Translations under genes and position numbers: made by a program
Shown here: piece after piece, positions 8,845 to 16,631 of the stretch
How the letters are laid out: each line of letters starts with the position of its first letter
How positions within the stretch are numbered: position 1 is the first letter of the stretch
Notes under the pieces: generated by a model
What the model was told of the DNA's origin: nothing
Databases searched by the model: none
The model's input: the letters and a program-made list of their open reading frames with translations, nothing else
Source of the DNA: CAYMWF01 sp964394085 [NCBI: uncultured Gemmatimonadota bacterium]
Lineage (GTDB): Bacteria > GCA-2686955 > CAYMWF01
Length of the DNA stretch: 64,000 nt
NCBI GenBank assembly: GCA_964394085.1
Contig: CAYMWF010000005.1
Coordinates: 45,454 to 109,453, forward strand
Direction: 5' to 3'

Positions 8845-9705
8845 TTAAAGGTAAAGCTGAAGGTGTTTCGCTCTTGAAGTACGTTTGATTTTTTCCAGTG
8901 CTCTGTCTTTGATTTGCCGGATCCGTTCTCTGGTGAGGTTGAATTCTTTTCCGATCTCTTCGAGAGTTTTGGGAACGTTTGTATGAAGCCCGAAATACAA
9001 CGAGATTATTTTTGCTTCACGCTCGGAAAGCCGGCAGAGAATAGCATCGATTTCAGAAGCCAGAGCTTTTTCAAGATACTTGTTGTCGGGAGAGTGTTGA
9101 GCGTCTTCTGTCAGTTGATCATTGAGGGTATTGTCTTCATCTCCAGCGCAAGGGGCATCGAGGGAAAGGTGGTTCCCTGATAATTTGAGAGTTTCTTCTA
9201 TCTCCTTTGCTGACAGCTGAAGTTCGGCGGCAAGTTCGGATGCGGTGGGCGATCTGCCCAGTTCGTGCCCGAGTCTGCTTTTGGCTTTGCTGATTTTGTT
9301 CAAGGCGCCCACCTGGTTGAGCGGCAGACGGACAACACGTGATTGCTCTGCGATAGCTGTTAGGATCGCTTGCCTGACCCACCAGACAGCATAGGAAATG
9401 AATTTACATCCCTTCGAAGGGTCGAATTTTTCTGCGGCGCGGATTAAACCGATATTACCTTCGTTGATAAGATCTGCAAGGCTGATTCGTTGCTTTGCAT
9501 ATTGTTTCGCTACGCTGACGACGAATCTGAGATTCGCGTTTACCAGCCGCTGCAGGGCTTCTGAATCTCCGTTCTGAATATTCGCGGCGAGAGTAACCTC
9601 ATCCTTAGCGGACAGGAGAGGAATCTTGCTGATTTCTTTCAGGTAGATGTCGAGAGAATGTTCTTCAGGAGAATATTGCGCCCGAAAAGAGAAACCCACT
9701 GCCAT
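8845..9705 (-). CDS. RNA polymerase sigma factor, RpoD/RpoS-like group 2
   Basis: 286 residues. Region 1.2 (DIYLKEISKIPLLSAKDEV), regions 2.1-2.4 (ALQRLVNANLRFVVSVAKQY, FDPSKGCKFISYAVWWVRQ), region 3 and region 4 with the helix-turn-helix TLEEIGKEFNLTRERIRQIK are all present, but there is no region 1.1, so it is not the housekeeping RpoD itself; it is a primary-like alternative sigma of the group 2 kind. It should bind core RNA polymerase and recognise -35/-10 promoters close to the sigma-70 consensus. ATG 9705 has GAGGA directly adjacent; a GTG at 9699 would have better spacing to the same GAGGA, so the true start may be two codons later. It lies 57 bp downstream of htrA and may be cotranscribed with it. 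Confidence 0.95.
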   Translation of the reverse strand: MAVGFSFRAQYSPEEHSLDIYLKEISKIPLLSAKDEVTLAANIQNGDSEALQRLVNANLRFVVSVAKQYAKQRISLADLINEGNIGLIRAAEKFDPSKGCKFISYAVWWVRQAILTAIAEQSRVVRLPLNQVGALNKISKAKSRLGHELGRSPTASELAAELQLSAKEIEETLKLSGNHLSLDAPCAGDEDNTLNDQLTEDAQHSPDNKYLEKALASEIDAILCRLSEREAKIISLYFGLHTNVPKTLEEIGKEFNLTRERIRQIKDRALEKIKRTSRAKHLQLYL

Positions 9706-9762
9706 TCCTCACTGGTGGTGCCGAAAACCACTGACAGTGGAGCTTCCCGACCGAAGGAATTA

Positions 9763-11211
9763 TTATCTTGGTTCCACTGCGATATACCAAGTGCGGGATT
9801 TGTCCCCCACGAGGAAGATCAGCGGTTTTGCAGCGTTATTCAGTTTTTCGGACATTTCAATAAAAGTCTTGACATTTATTATTTTTCTTTGCTCTATCTC
9901 TTTTATAATCATTCCCGGCCTTATACCTGCTTCAGCCGCAGGGCTGAATGCTTCAACTGCAGTTACGACAACACCTTTCTCACCTTTCATCCCGAGTCTG
10001 TCAGCCTCATCGGTGTCTGTGTCGGCGACTTCAATTCCCAGCCAGGGTGTTTCGTTTTCACCTCTCGTCGAAGCGAGTACCGCATCCTCGTCCATTTTTC
10101 CCAAGGTGATTCGAAAAGTCTTAGCCTTACCATCCCTGATCACTTTCACCTTGACTTTCTTGTCGATTTCGGACGCACCTACTATCCTTTGCAGCTTTGC
10201 CACCGTGGTTATCGGTCTACCGTCGAATTCCACGATCACGTCCCCGGCCTTGATTCCGCCTTTCTCGGCCGGTCCGTCTTCAAGCACGCTGTTCACCAGG
10301 ATACCTTCTACATTTTCCAGTTTCTTGGCTTCTGCGAGAAGCGGTGTAAGTTCCTGGATCGTCACCCCCAGGAATGCCCGTCTTACCTCGCCGAACTTGA
10401 CAAGATCATCCAGTACTTCTTTTACTAGGTTAATGGGAATTGCGAACCCGATTCCCACGTTACCTCCCGAGGGTGAGGCGATAGCTGAATTGATGCCGAT
10501 GACTTTGCCGTTAATATCAATAAGCGGTCCTCCACTGTTGCCGGGGTTGATCGAGGCATCGGTCTGAATGTAATCCTGGATCGACGGTGACGCCGTGCCG
10601 AGGTTTAATTGATTTCGGCCTTTTGCGCTGACGACACCGAAGGTGACGGTACCCTCGAGGTTGTAGAAAGGATTGCCGATAGCGATGCACCAGTTACCTA
10701 CTTTTATCTTTTCCGAATCTCCCAGCAAGGCTGTGGGAAGCTTGTTGTCAACCTCGATTTTCAGAACAGCCAGATCAGTTTTAGGATCGCGACCCTTCAC
10801 TTCAGCATCATATTTTCTGCCGTCTATGAAAGTAACGGTAACCTTATCAGCGCCGCTGACAACATGGTTGTTTGTGAGTATCCAACCTTCTGCATTAAAC
10901 ACGAAACCAGATCCTCGACTTTCTGTTTCGTGCTCCTCCGGGAACGGCTGTCTGAAAAAATCACGAAAGAAGTCATTATCGAACCTTCGATGAAACTGCT
11001 GCATCGGGTTGGAGATTTTCACAACTTTTTTTGCCTGGATATTGACTACCGCGGGTAATACTTTTTCGGCAGCTTGAGCTACGGGATTATCTTCCTTCAG
11101 CAGGTTATCCATGGGACTTGTCAATGATATCGCGACGCTTGGAATAATTAGGATCAGTAAACCGAGGAAAACACCTGAAGCCAATAATTTCGAGCCAGTC
11201 GAGTTGTTCAT
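9763..11211 (-). CDS. HtrA/DegP-family periplasmic serine protease
   Basis: 482 residues. N-terminal signal anchor (about residues 8-30), trypsin-like domain with the triad H116 (TNNHVV), D146 (TDLAVL) and S226 (GNSGGPL), then two PDZ domains (about 285-375 and 390-480). This is the full Do-type layout: a periplasmic chaperone-protease that degrades misfolded envelope proteins. Start ATG 11211 follows GGAGAAGA. Upstream on the minus strand is a GGAACTT element typical of envelope-stress ECF sigma promoters (see 11283-11310). Neighbours are two alternative sigma factor genes, consistent with a stress-response role. Confidence 0.95.
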   Translation of the reverse strand: MNNSTGSKLLASGVFLGLLILIIPSVAISLTSPMDNLLKEDNPVAQAAEKVLPAVVNIQAKKVVKISNPMQQFHRRFDNDFFRDFFRQPFPEEHETESRGSGFVFNAEGWILTNNHVVSGADKVTVTFIDGRKYDAEVKGRDPKTDLAVLKIEVDNKLPTALLGDSEKIKVGNWCIAIGNPFYNLEGTVTFGVVSAKGRNQLNLGTASPSIQDYIQTDASINPGNSGGPLIDINGKVIGINSAIASPSGGNVGIGFAIPINLVKEVLDDLVKFGEVRRAFLGVTIQELTPLLAEAKKLENVEGILVNSVLEDGPAEKGGIKAGDVIVEFDGRPITTVAKLQRIVGASEIDKKVKVKVIRDGKAKTFRITLGKMDEDAVLASTRGENETPWLGIEVADTDTDEADRLGMKGEKGVVVTAVEAFSPAAEAGIRPGMIIKEIEQRKIINVKTFIEMSEKLNNAAKPLIFLVGDKSRTWYIAVEPR

Positions 11212-11282
11212 TTCTTCTCCTGTTTTCTGTTTTTAGTCGCTCCTGGGAAAACTTGAACCTGATGCAAAACAAGTTCTCTGGA

Positions 11283-11310
11283 TTTTACATACATCTCCGA
11301 TGGAAGTTCC
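11283..11310 (-). promoter_or_regulatory. Candidate ECF/sigma-E-like promoter of htrA
   Basis: The minus strand carries GGAACTT (11310-11304), identical to the classical sigma-E -35 element, followed after 16 bases by TAAAA (11287-11283), close to the sigma-E -10 TCAAA. It lies about 70 bases upstream of the htrA start. The match is suggestive; no ECF sigma gene lies in this window. Confidence 0.4.
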
Positions 11311-11348
11311 GCTTCAGTGTGCCGGATTGAATTATTCGGCTGAAATAA

Positions 11349-11376
11349 GACAGCGGCCTTGATAAAGGCCGCCGTC
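11349..11376 (-). terminator. Rho-independent terminator after the FliA/WhiG-type sigma gene
   Basis: Perfect 8-bp stem GCGGCCTT/AAGGCCGC (11353-11360 with 11365-11372) closed by a GATA loop, extended by GAC/GTC after one mismatch. On the minus strand it follows the stop at 11400 and is followed by the T-rich TGTCTTATTTC. Confidence 0.75.
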
Positions 11377-11399
11377 AGGGGGAGGGTGAGAAAAAATTA

Positions 11400-12212
11400 T
11401 TAACAGGCTATTGCTACGAGTTTGCCGGAATCCTGGTATCTTTTAAGCTTCAATCTCAGCTTGGCTACGGCTCTGGAGTGAATTTGGGATATGCGGGATT
11501 CCGAAAGGCTGAGGAGAGCACCGATTTCCTTTAGTGTCAGGCGTTCATGGTAATATAACATTATGATCAGTTTTTCCTGCTTCGGAAGTTGCCTGATAGC
11601 TTCTGTCAGATTCTGAATAGTTTCCTCTTCTTCTATCGAATCAAGCGGATCAACGGATGCGGTGTCTTCAATACGTTCGAGGAGTTGGACCGCCTTGTTC
11701 CCTTCTCCCTTATCCATTTCCGAATTAAGAGAACAGAAGGAAACACACAGGACATTTGACATGAGGGAGTCTACTTCCTTAACAGGAATGTTCAAATCTT
11801 TGGCAACTTCTTCTGGTGTCACTACCCTTCCATGACGGGATTCCAGCCTTTTTGTAGCTTCTTCAACCTTTTTAGCTTTCTGGCGTAGTGACCGGGGAAA
11901 CCAGTCGAGGGATCGAAGCTGATCCATGATTGCACCGTAGATTCGCGACCGCGCATAGGTTTCAAATACCACACCCCTGCTCGGGTCGAATCTGTCGATG
12001 GTATTCATCAGCCCGATAATCCCTTCACTGACAAGATCTTCCATCAATACCGAAGGCGGAAGATTCATGGCGATCCGACCAGCTACATATTTTACTAATG
12101 GAAGATAATATTTAGCTAGGGCGGCTCGGGCTTCTTCATTACCAGTTTCGATGAAATCGTCCCAGGATTTTTTAAGTGTTTCGTCATCCATCGATTTTAT
12201 TCTGAGTCCCAC
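11400..12212 (-). CDS. FliA/WhiG-type RNA polymerase sigma factor
   Basis: 270 residues from GTG 12212, chosen because GGGAGAG lies 6-8 bases upstream; the open frame continues upstream to 12278 without support. Region 2 (YLPLVKYVAGRIA, MEDLVSEGIIGLMNTIDRFDP, FETYARSRIYGAIMDQLRSLDW), region 3 (RSLRQKAKKVEEA) and region 4 (LTLKEIGALLSLSESRISQIHSRA) match the sigma-28 family, which lacks region 1. Members drive flagellar late genes in many bacteria but also general-stress or development genes. No flagellar gene is in this window, so the regulon is open. The residue EAVAIAC tail and the sequence FCSLNSEM in region 3 are unremarkable. A TATAAT box lies 41 bases upstream of the start (12258-12253) without a clear -35. 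Confidence 0.93.
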   Translation of the reverse strand: MGLRIKSMDDETLKKSWDDFIETGNEEARAALAKYYLPLVKYVAGRIAMNLPPSVLMEDLVSEGIIGLMNTIDRFDPSRGVVFETYARSRIYGAIMDQLRSLDWFPRSLRQKAKKVEEATKRLESRHGRVVTPEEVAKDLNIPVKEVDSLMSNVLCVSFCSLNSEMDKGEGNKAVQLLERIEDTASVDPLDSIEEEETIQNLTEAIRQLPKQEKLIIMLYYHERLTLKEIGALLSLSESRISQIHSRAVAKLRLKLKRYQDSGKLVAIAC

Positions 12213-12594
12213 TTTTGCTCTCCCTTGGCTGCAAAGTTCGTTCACGCACGAGATTATATTCCGCAAGATGCATGCCACGAGCAGTCAGGAAATCCTGGAT
12301 GTCTAACCTGTTTGAATGATGCGTTTTAGAAAGGTCTACAAATAACCAAAATATATAGCTTAGGCTGGGGTGGCAAAATTGTTTACACTGGTAGTGTAAA
12401 GAAAATTGCCAATGAAAAATAATTTGCCATCTGGGAGGTACGTTTAAAATTAGAACAGATGATGTGGTATAAAAGGGGGGATTTTTTACTTATTTGACAA
12501 AATATTGAACAACAGATTTTTTCCTGTCTTATCGGCCGGTTCTGTTGTACTGAAGTCCGATTTCTGTAGTAGTATAGTGCAGTGAAGTCCGATT
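12213..12594. other. Gene-free stretch with palindrome and direct repeat
   Basis: About 380 bp between the histidine kinase stop and the sigma factor start, AT-rich relative to its neighbours. It holds a strong dyad (12372-12410), a 14-bp direct repeat (12551-12596) and a TATAAT box near the sigma gene. No open frame of note was found. Confidence 0.6.
12372..12410. promoter_or_regulatory. Palindromic operator-like element upstream of the sigma gene
   Basis: The core is a perfect inverted repeat TTTACACT-GGT-AGTGTAAA (12382-12400). The symmetry continues outward, GGCAAAATTG against GAAAATTGCC, with 7 of 10 further positions pairing, making a 39-bp imperfect palindrome. There is no T-tract on the minus strand, so a protein-binding operator is likelier than a terminator. 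Confidence 0.5.
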
Positions 12595-12596
12595 TC
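12551..12596. repeat. 14-bp tandem-spaced direct repeat
   Basis: TGAAGTCCGATTTC occurs at 12551-12564 and again at 12583-12596, a period of 32 bp. The second copy covers the last two codons of the histidine kinase gene, so the repeat looks like a partial duplication of the gene's 3' end. Confidence 0.6.
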
Positions 12597-14655
12597 AATC
12601 ATTCCGATTCGTCGGGAAAAAGACATGGCAGGATGTTCCAGCCCGGGGCGCGCTTTCAATACCGAACACACCATTGTGCTCGTCAACCATCCGCTGAACA
12701 ATCGACAGGCCCAGACCGGTTCCCTCCTCTTTTGTTGTAAAGAAAGGTTTCAGAAGAGATTCGAAGTTATGTTCGGGAATGCCTGTTCCGTTGTCAACGA
12801 TGGATACTTCCAAGCCCCACGGATTATCGCGAAATCGTTTCACCGGCAGTCGCGAGTGATATGCTTTCGAGTCTTTAAGCGTGCAGAAGTGACCGATTAT
12901 AGCAATTGGTTCTGTTTCTTCTGAAGCCTGCATTGCATTTAGAACAAGATTGGAAAAAATCGAGTGGACTTTTGAAGAATCTGCCATGCATTCGAAGTCG
13001 TGATCCGGAAGGTCCAGAACGATTCGATCCCAGGTTTTAATCTCTGTCTGATCTTCGAGCAGTTCGATTGTAACATTTATCAGTTTGGAAAGGTTAACCT
13101 TGCTGAAAACCGGATTAGAGGGTCTTCCGTACTTGAGGAAATCTTTGAGCATCTTTTCCAGCCTGGCAAGCTCATCGTTGATGATATTGAAATACCTGTC
13201 GATTTCGCTGTTTCCGTATTTCATTTGGAGCAGCTCGACAGTTGTCCCCAGCCCCGCCAGAGGATTTCGGATTTCATGAGCAATTCCAGCGGAAATCTCG
13301 CCGAGTGTCGCGAGTTGTTCCCGCTTTCGCATCTCTTCCTCAATATGTTTCTTATCCGTCAGATCATCGAAGATGGCAATAGTTCCTCGATTCTTTCCTT
13401 CACTGTCCACCAGGGGCGTCGTTGTTACTCTCAAAGGTAATCCTTCGCTATCATCCTGAAGAGGCAGCGAGATTTCATGCTCCGCTGATTCTCCCGGTTT
13501 TTCAAAAATGTTCTTTTCAACGGGGAATAACTCCTGCCAGGGATTACCATCAACCACTTTCGGATCGATTTTGAGAATTTTCGACCCTGTCGGATTGAGA
13601 TAAGTAACCTGTCCTGTGGATGAAAGTGTTGCCAGACCGCTGCTGATGTTGTTTAGAATGCTCTCGTTGAACTGTTTCAACCGCAATTGTTCTTCAATAC
13701 TGTAGGCTCTTACCAGCGACCCGGCCAGCATGTTTCCCAATGTCTGGAATAAGGGACTCTTTTCCATACTGTCGTCGACGGTATAATGGGTTTCGATGAT
13801 AAGTAAACCGAGATTCTGGGCTTGCTGGTAGACAGGAAGGACAACGACCTTGCTCGATCCGAGTTTTTCGAAAGGTACTAAAATAATATCCTTTTCACGC
13901 TCGAGAAGGAGCTGTTTTCCATATTTCTCTATCGGAAGAGAACAGATCTTATCCATGTCGAATCCGGCAAACACGTTGAGTACAAGTGCTTGACCTTCTT
14001 TTTCGACCAGGAAGATTGCGATACGCTGAACCAGTCCTGTTTCTCGCGCGCTCTGACAGAAGTGGCTGAGTATTTCATCAGTAAACATCAAGGTGTTGAT
14101 CCTGCCACCGATCTTGTGAAGAAGTTGAAGCTCCGCCACTTTTCGTTCTAATTCACTATTTGCATCCTGAAGCTTTTCAGAGGTTTCCGTGACCTTGGTT
14201 TTCAAGCTTCTTTTTCGAGCCTCCAACTCCTGATTGGCTTTAAACAGCTCTTCCGAATATTTTCGTTTTTCATCTTTAAGGAAATACGTATTTATAGCGT
14301 TCATTACTGTATTCTGTAATTTCACAAGGTCGAAGGGTTTTTTCAGATAATCAAAAACACCCTCGCGAAGAGCTTCAACCGCGTTGGTGACGGTCGCGCG
14401 CGCGGTAATGATAATTACTTCGATATCTGTATCAATTTCTCTGACCGCCCTCAAGACTTCGATCCCGGTCATTTCAGGCATCTGTATATCGAGTAACAGG
14501 AGATGATACTTTTCATTCTTGATCATCTCTATGGCCTCACGACCTCTGTTACAACATTTAATTGTTCCTATAACTCGTAAAGTCTCAAGAGCCTGACATA
14601 GAAGGTCACAGACGACATGTTCGTCGTCAAGTATAAGAACGTTTGCTTTTTGCAT
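12595..14655 (-). CDS. Receiver-GAF-PAS-histidine kinase
   Basis: 686 residues from ATG 14655 (MQKANVLILDDE; GGAG 10 bases upstream; a TTG 15 bp earlier is less likely). Order of domains: receiver domain, residues 1-120, with acidic pocket DD10-11 and phospho-acceptor D56 (HLLLLD); coiled coil about 130-180; GAF-like domain about 185-320; PAS domain about 330-450; dimerisation/phosphotransfer helix with the acceptor His in AHEIRNPLAGLG; HATPase with N box (NLVLNAMQAS), DNGTGIP and GTGLGLSIVQ. A soluble hybrid kinase with the receiver placed first, so its own activity may be set by another kinase. No cognate output regulator sits beside it. Two dyads upstream (14727-14779) may be operators. 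Confidence 0.93.
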   Translation of the reverse strand: MQKANVLILDDEHVVCDLLCQALETLRVIGTIKCCNRGREAIEMIKNEKYHLLLLDIQMPEMTGIEVLRAVREIDTDIEVIIITARATVTNAVEALREGVFDYLKKPFDLVKLQNTVMNAINTYFLKDEKRKYSEELFKANQELEARKRSLKTKVTETSEKLQDANSELERKVAELQLLHKIGGRINTLMFTDEILSHFCQSARETGLVQRIAIFLVEKEGQALVLNVFAGFDMDKICSLPIEKYGKQLLLEREKDIILVPFEKLGSSKVVVLPVYQQAQNLGLLIIETHYTVDDSMEKSPLFQTLGNMLAGSLVRAYSIEEQLRLKQFNESILNNISSGLATLSSTGQVTYLNPTGSKILKIDPKVVDGNPWQELFPVEKNIFEKPGESAEHEISLPLQDDSEGLPLRVTTTPLVDSEGKNRGTIAIFDDLTDKKHIEEEMRKREQLATLGEISAGIAHEIRNPLAGLGTTVELLQMKYGNSEIDRYFNIINDELARLEKMLKDFLKYGRPSNPVFSKVNLSKLINVTIELLEDQTEIKTWDRIVLDLPDHDFECMADSSKVHSIFSNLVLNAMQASEETEPIAIIGHFCTLKDSKAYHSRLPVKRFRDNPWGLEVSIVDNGTGIPEHNFESLLKPFFTTKEEGTGLGLSIVQRMVDEHNGVFGIESAPRAGTSCHVFFPTNRND

Positions 14656-15000
14656 CCGCCGGATCTCCAAGTGTGTGGAATCTAGCGTGGAACCCTATCA
14701 CCACGGTGTTTCATCCGCAATAAGAAATGTTTTCCCGGGAACATGGATTTGGGGTAATTTCCGCATGGATGTACGGAAAAATAACGCAGTGACGGGCTGT
14801 TTTGCAGACAGATTGATTTTTATGGGGTTTAATACCCAGGAGCTTGTCAAATTCAAGGTTCTATATTCGGTTATCGCTCAACAGGTTGTGAGGCAATTCC
14901 GGATTGCGGGTGGCTGAATAGTTGTATGGTATGACTATTGCACTTATTAAGTTTCAGACTTGAGATTGAGTTCCGGGAGTTGAGCGGAAGGTTTTGAAAA
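14656..15000. other. Gene-free stretch upstream of the kinase gene
   Basis: About 345 bp. Holds two dyad elements (14727-14744 and 14758-14779) and a weak plus-strand promoter candidate TTGTAT-17-TATTAA (14922-14950) ahead of the small ORF at 15001. I see no gene. Confidence 0.5.
14727..14779. promoter_or_regulatory. Two dyad elements upstream of the histidine kinase
   Basis: The first is ATGTTTTCCCGGGAACAT (14727-14744), near-perfect around a TTCCCGGGAA core. The second is TTTCCG-N10-CGGAAA (14758-14779). Both lie 70-125 bases upstream of ATG 14655 and are plausible operators. Confidence 0.35.
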
Positions 15001-15210
15001 ATGCAGAATGATAAATTGAACCGGAACAACGCGGCGCACAGGAGTTTCCCAAGAAAAAAAGGAAAACTCACCCTTCGGGATATCAGGAGGGTTAAAACAA
15101 GCGGAACACCAGTATCATACGATGATGTGCTCGATTTTCATATCTGGTTAAAAAATGTGCGTGGTATTGGACCGGCTGATATCGACATTTTCAAGAAAAT
15201 ATCGAAATAG
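15001..15210 (+). CDS. Small basic protein with a helix-hairpin-helix-like motif
   Basis: 69 residues. The first 35 residues are very basic (SFPRKKGKLTLRDIRRVK), and the C-terminus has NVRGIGPADIDIFKKI, which resembles the GxGxxxAxxI hairpin of a helix-hairpin-helix nucleic-acid binding motif. GGAAGG stands 12 bases upstream of ATG 15001. It is the only plus-strand gene in the first 26 kb, flanked by divergent or convergent minus-strand genes. Function not recognised; nucleic-acid binding is an inference from charge and the single motif. It could also be spurious. Confidence 0.45.
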   Translation: MQNDKLNRNNAAHRSFPRKKGKLTLRDIRRVKTSGTPVSYDDVLDFHIWLKNVRGIGPADIDIFKKISK

Positions 15211-15213
15211 GGA

Positions 15214-15243
15214 TTGACAGGTGATGTCAACCAGGAGTATATT
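15214..15243 (+). promoter_or_regulatory. Consensus promoter overlapping a TTGAC-N7-GTCAA palindrome
   Basis: TTGACA (15214-15219), 18-base spacer, TATATT (15238-15243). The -35 is also the left arm of a perfect inverted repeat TTGACA-GGTGA-TGTCAA (15214-15230). A repeat of identical architecture lies in the clpB promoter region. No gene follows on this strand, so the transcript would be non-coding. Confidence 0.5.
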
Positions 15244-15249
15244 CCTTGG

Positions 15250-15424
15250 GCTGTCGTTGAAGATATATAATTGACAATCTTCTGCGCCATGCCGTTTCGG
15301 GACGAGAGAAATGTTGATCCCGCTAAAAATCGAAACAGTTTGAAAGCCAGGGCAAACCCTTTTTATATCCTTCCTTTTTTTATCCTACCCAACCATATGA
15401 TAGCAAATCCTGCCCCTGGCTTTC
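15250..15424 (+). ncRNA. Candidate structured non-coding RNA
   Basis: Downstream of the promoter at 15214-15243. Pairing seen: GTTTCG (15294-15299) with CGAAAC (15331-15336) enclosing GGA/TCC, and GAAAGCCAGGGCA (15342-15354) with TGCCCCTGGCTTTC (15411-15424), 13 pairs with one bulge around a 56-base pyrimidine-rich loop. The second could instead end the archease operon from the other strand. No known RNA family matched by eye. Confidence 0.3.
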
Positions 15425-15537
15425 CTATTTACCCTTGAAAAACTAAACCAGTGCAATCGAAGCAAAGATTAATTTCTGGTATGTACCGGGTGGAGTTGAT
15501 ACTGAGAATGAAAGGGATACGCCAATATTACATAGTT

Positions 15538-15951
15538 TCAGACATCGAAGACTATGTCAGCTTGCCATGCTCCATCTTCTGAAGTGAGGGACAGCAGGTG
15601 GTGGGTTGCTGCTTTGATTTCCTGCACGGAGGTATCGGAGTTTTTGTCGTGCAAGTATCCGAAGCAGGTAGCGTATAAGTCATTTCGTTCCAGATGTATG
15701 ATAAAACACCGGACAGGCACGAACCCTTCAGTATCGAACAAATAGATAAGTTCATTCAGCCAGGCAATCAACAAGTCTTCGTGACAGTCGGCCGATAAGT
15801 GGATTTTTCTCTTATCGACGGTTTTCTGTTCGGTGTTTCCCGAGAAGATAATACTGAACAAACCCGAAGCTGCATCCGGGAAAAGAGCTTCCTTGGTTTT
15901 ACTTCTGACCCTGATCATTATATCCGCGTCGTGATCTAATATTTCGAACAT
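15538..15951 (-). CDS. Archease
   Basis: 137 residues, the normal length of the family. The N-terminus FEILDHDADIMIRV gives the archease metal-site motif (D6, H7, D10), and the C-terminal part has IKAATHHLL and ends in the acidic IVFDV. Archease is a chaperone-like cofactor that activates the RtcB RNA ligase, promoting guanylylation and multiple turnover in tRNA splicing or RNA repair. RtcB is usually adjacent in bacteria but is not in this window. It is the third gene of a tight clpB-DUF502-archease unit, 10 bp after the DUF502 stop, which suggests a proteostasis/RNA-repair link under heat or oxidative damage (inference). Confidence 0.9.
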   Translation of the reverse strand: MFEILDHDADIMIRVRSKTKEALFPDAASGLFSIIFSGNTEQKTVDKRKIHLSADCHEDLLIAWLNELIYLFDTEGFVPVRCFIIHLERNDLYATCFGYLHDKNSDTSVQEIKAATHHLLSLTSEDGAWQADIVFDV

Positions 15952-15961
15952 GCGAATCCTT

Positions 15962-16615
15962 CTATTGCGCCGTTCTGCCCGTTTCCCGGGAGAAATCGAT
16001 TCTACCGGCAGGTGTGATAATCGCCCCTGATACTATCAGTTTAATTGCGTCCTCGATAGAGAGGTCGGTGAGAACACATTCACTTTCATGCATGAAGATC
16101 AACATTCCGGATGTCGGATTGGGGGTGGTGGGAATAAATACGCTCAGCATCTGTTCACCATCGATCCTTATCGTCTCTTCATTTGTCACAAATGCAATGA
16201 CCCAGAGATGCTTCCTCGGATACTCCACCAGCACGACTTTCTTATATCGTTGTTTTTTTTGAGTGAATATAGCTGTGAACAGCTCTTTGGAAGCTTGGTA
16301 AATAGTACTCATGATCGGTACGCGGGCGATGGATCTTTCCCAGATCAGAAGAGCGTTTCTACCGATCACGTTAGTTGTAAGAAAACCCAGAATAGTCACC
16401 AGGATGAAGGTCAATAAGATTCCGATGCCGGGAATTCTGAAACCGGCTTGTTCCTCAATATACTTCCCGATGCCTGCGAAACTGTCTAAAAACTGAAAAG
16501 CATAGTAGAGAGTAACGGCGGTGATGGTTAGCGGGGCGATGAGCAGGATCCCGGCAATAAAATATCTCCTTAACCGCAGGAGCAGGCTTTTTTTAATTCT
16601 TTCGCGAGTCACCAT
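15962..16615 (-). CDS. DUF502 family membrane protein
   Basis: 217 residues. Two membrane helices, about residues 18-42 (FIAGILLIAPLTITAVTLYYA) and 62-86 (GIGILLTFILVTILGFLTTNV), followed by the conserved SIARVPIMSTIYQASKEL and a cytoplasmic or periplasmic beta-rich tail with VFIPTTPNPTSGML; these are hallmark segments of DUF502. The function of the family is not established in bacteria; a plant relative (LCV/COV1) affects vascular patterning. It starts 16 bp after the clpB stop and is followed 10 bp later by archease, so the three are probably one transcript. Confidence 0.9.
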   Translation of the reverse strand: MVTRERIKKSLLLRLRRYFIAGILLIAPLTITAVTLYYAFQFLDSFAGIGKYIEEQAGFRIPGIGILLTFILVTILGFLTTNVIGRNALLIWERSIARVPIMSTIYQASKELFTAIFTQKKQRYKKVVLVEYPRKHLWVIAFVTNEETIRIDGEQMLSVFIPTTPNPTSGMLIFMHESECVLTDLSIEDAIKLIVSGAIITPAGRIDFSRETGRTAQ

Positions 16616-16631
16616 GATAATTTATCCGGCG

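Larger units (their letters stand above)
15211..15537. other. Gene-free stretch with promoter, operator and possible structured RNA
   Basis: 327 bp without a credible open frame. In order on the plus strand: a palindrome overlapping a consensus promoter (15214-15243), a nested hairpin (15294-15336) and a long inverted repeat (15342-15424). The last 110 bp before the archease stop show nothing. Confidence 0.55.

Noticed and set aside
15342-15364. Possible c-di-GMP (GEMM) riboswitch because of GGGCAAACC
   Set aside because: Only that short string matches; the GAAA tetraloop and the GGACGCAAAGCC segment that define the class are missing.
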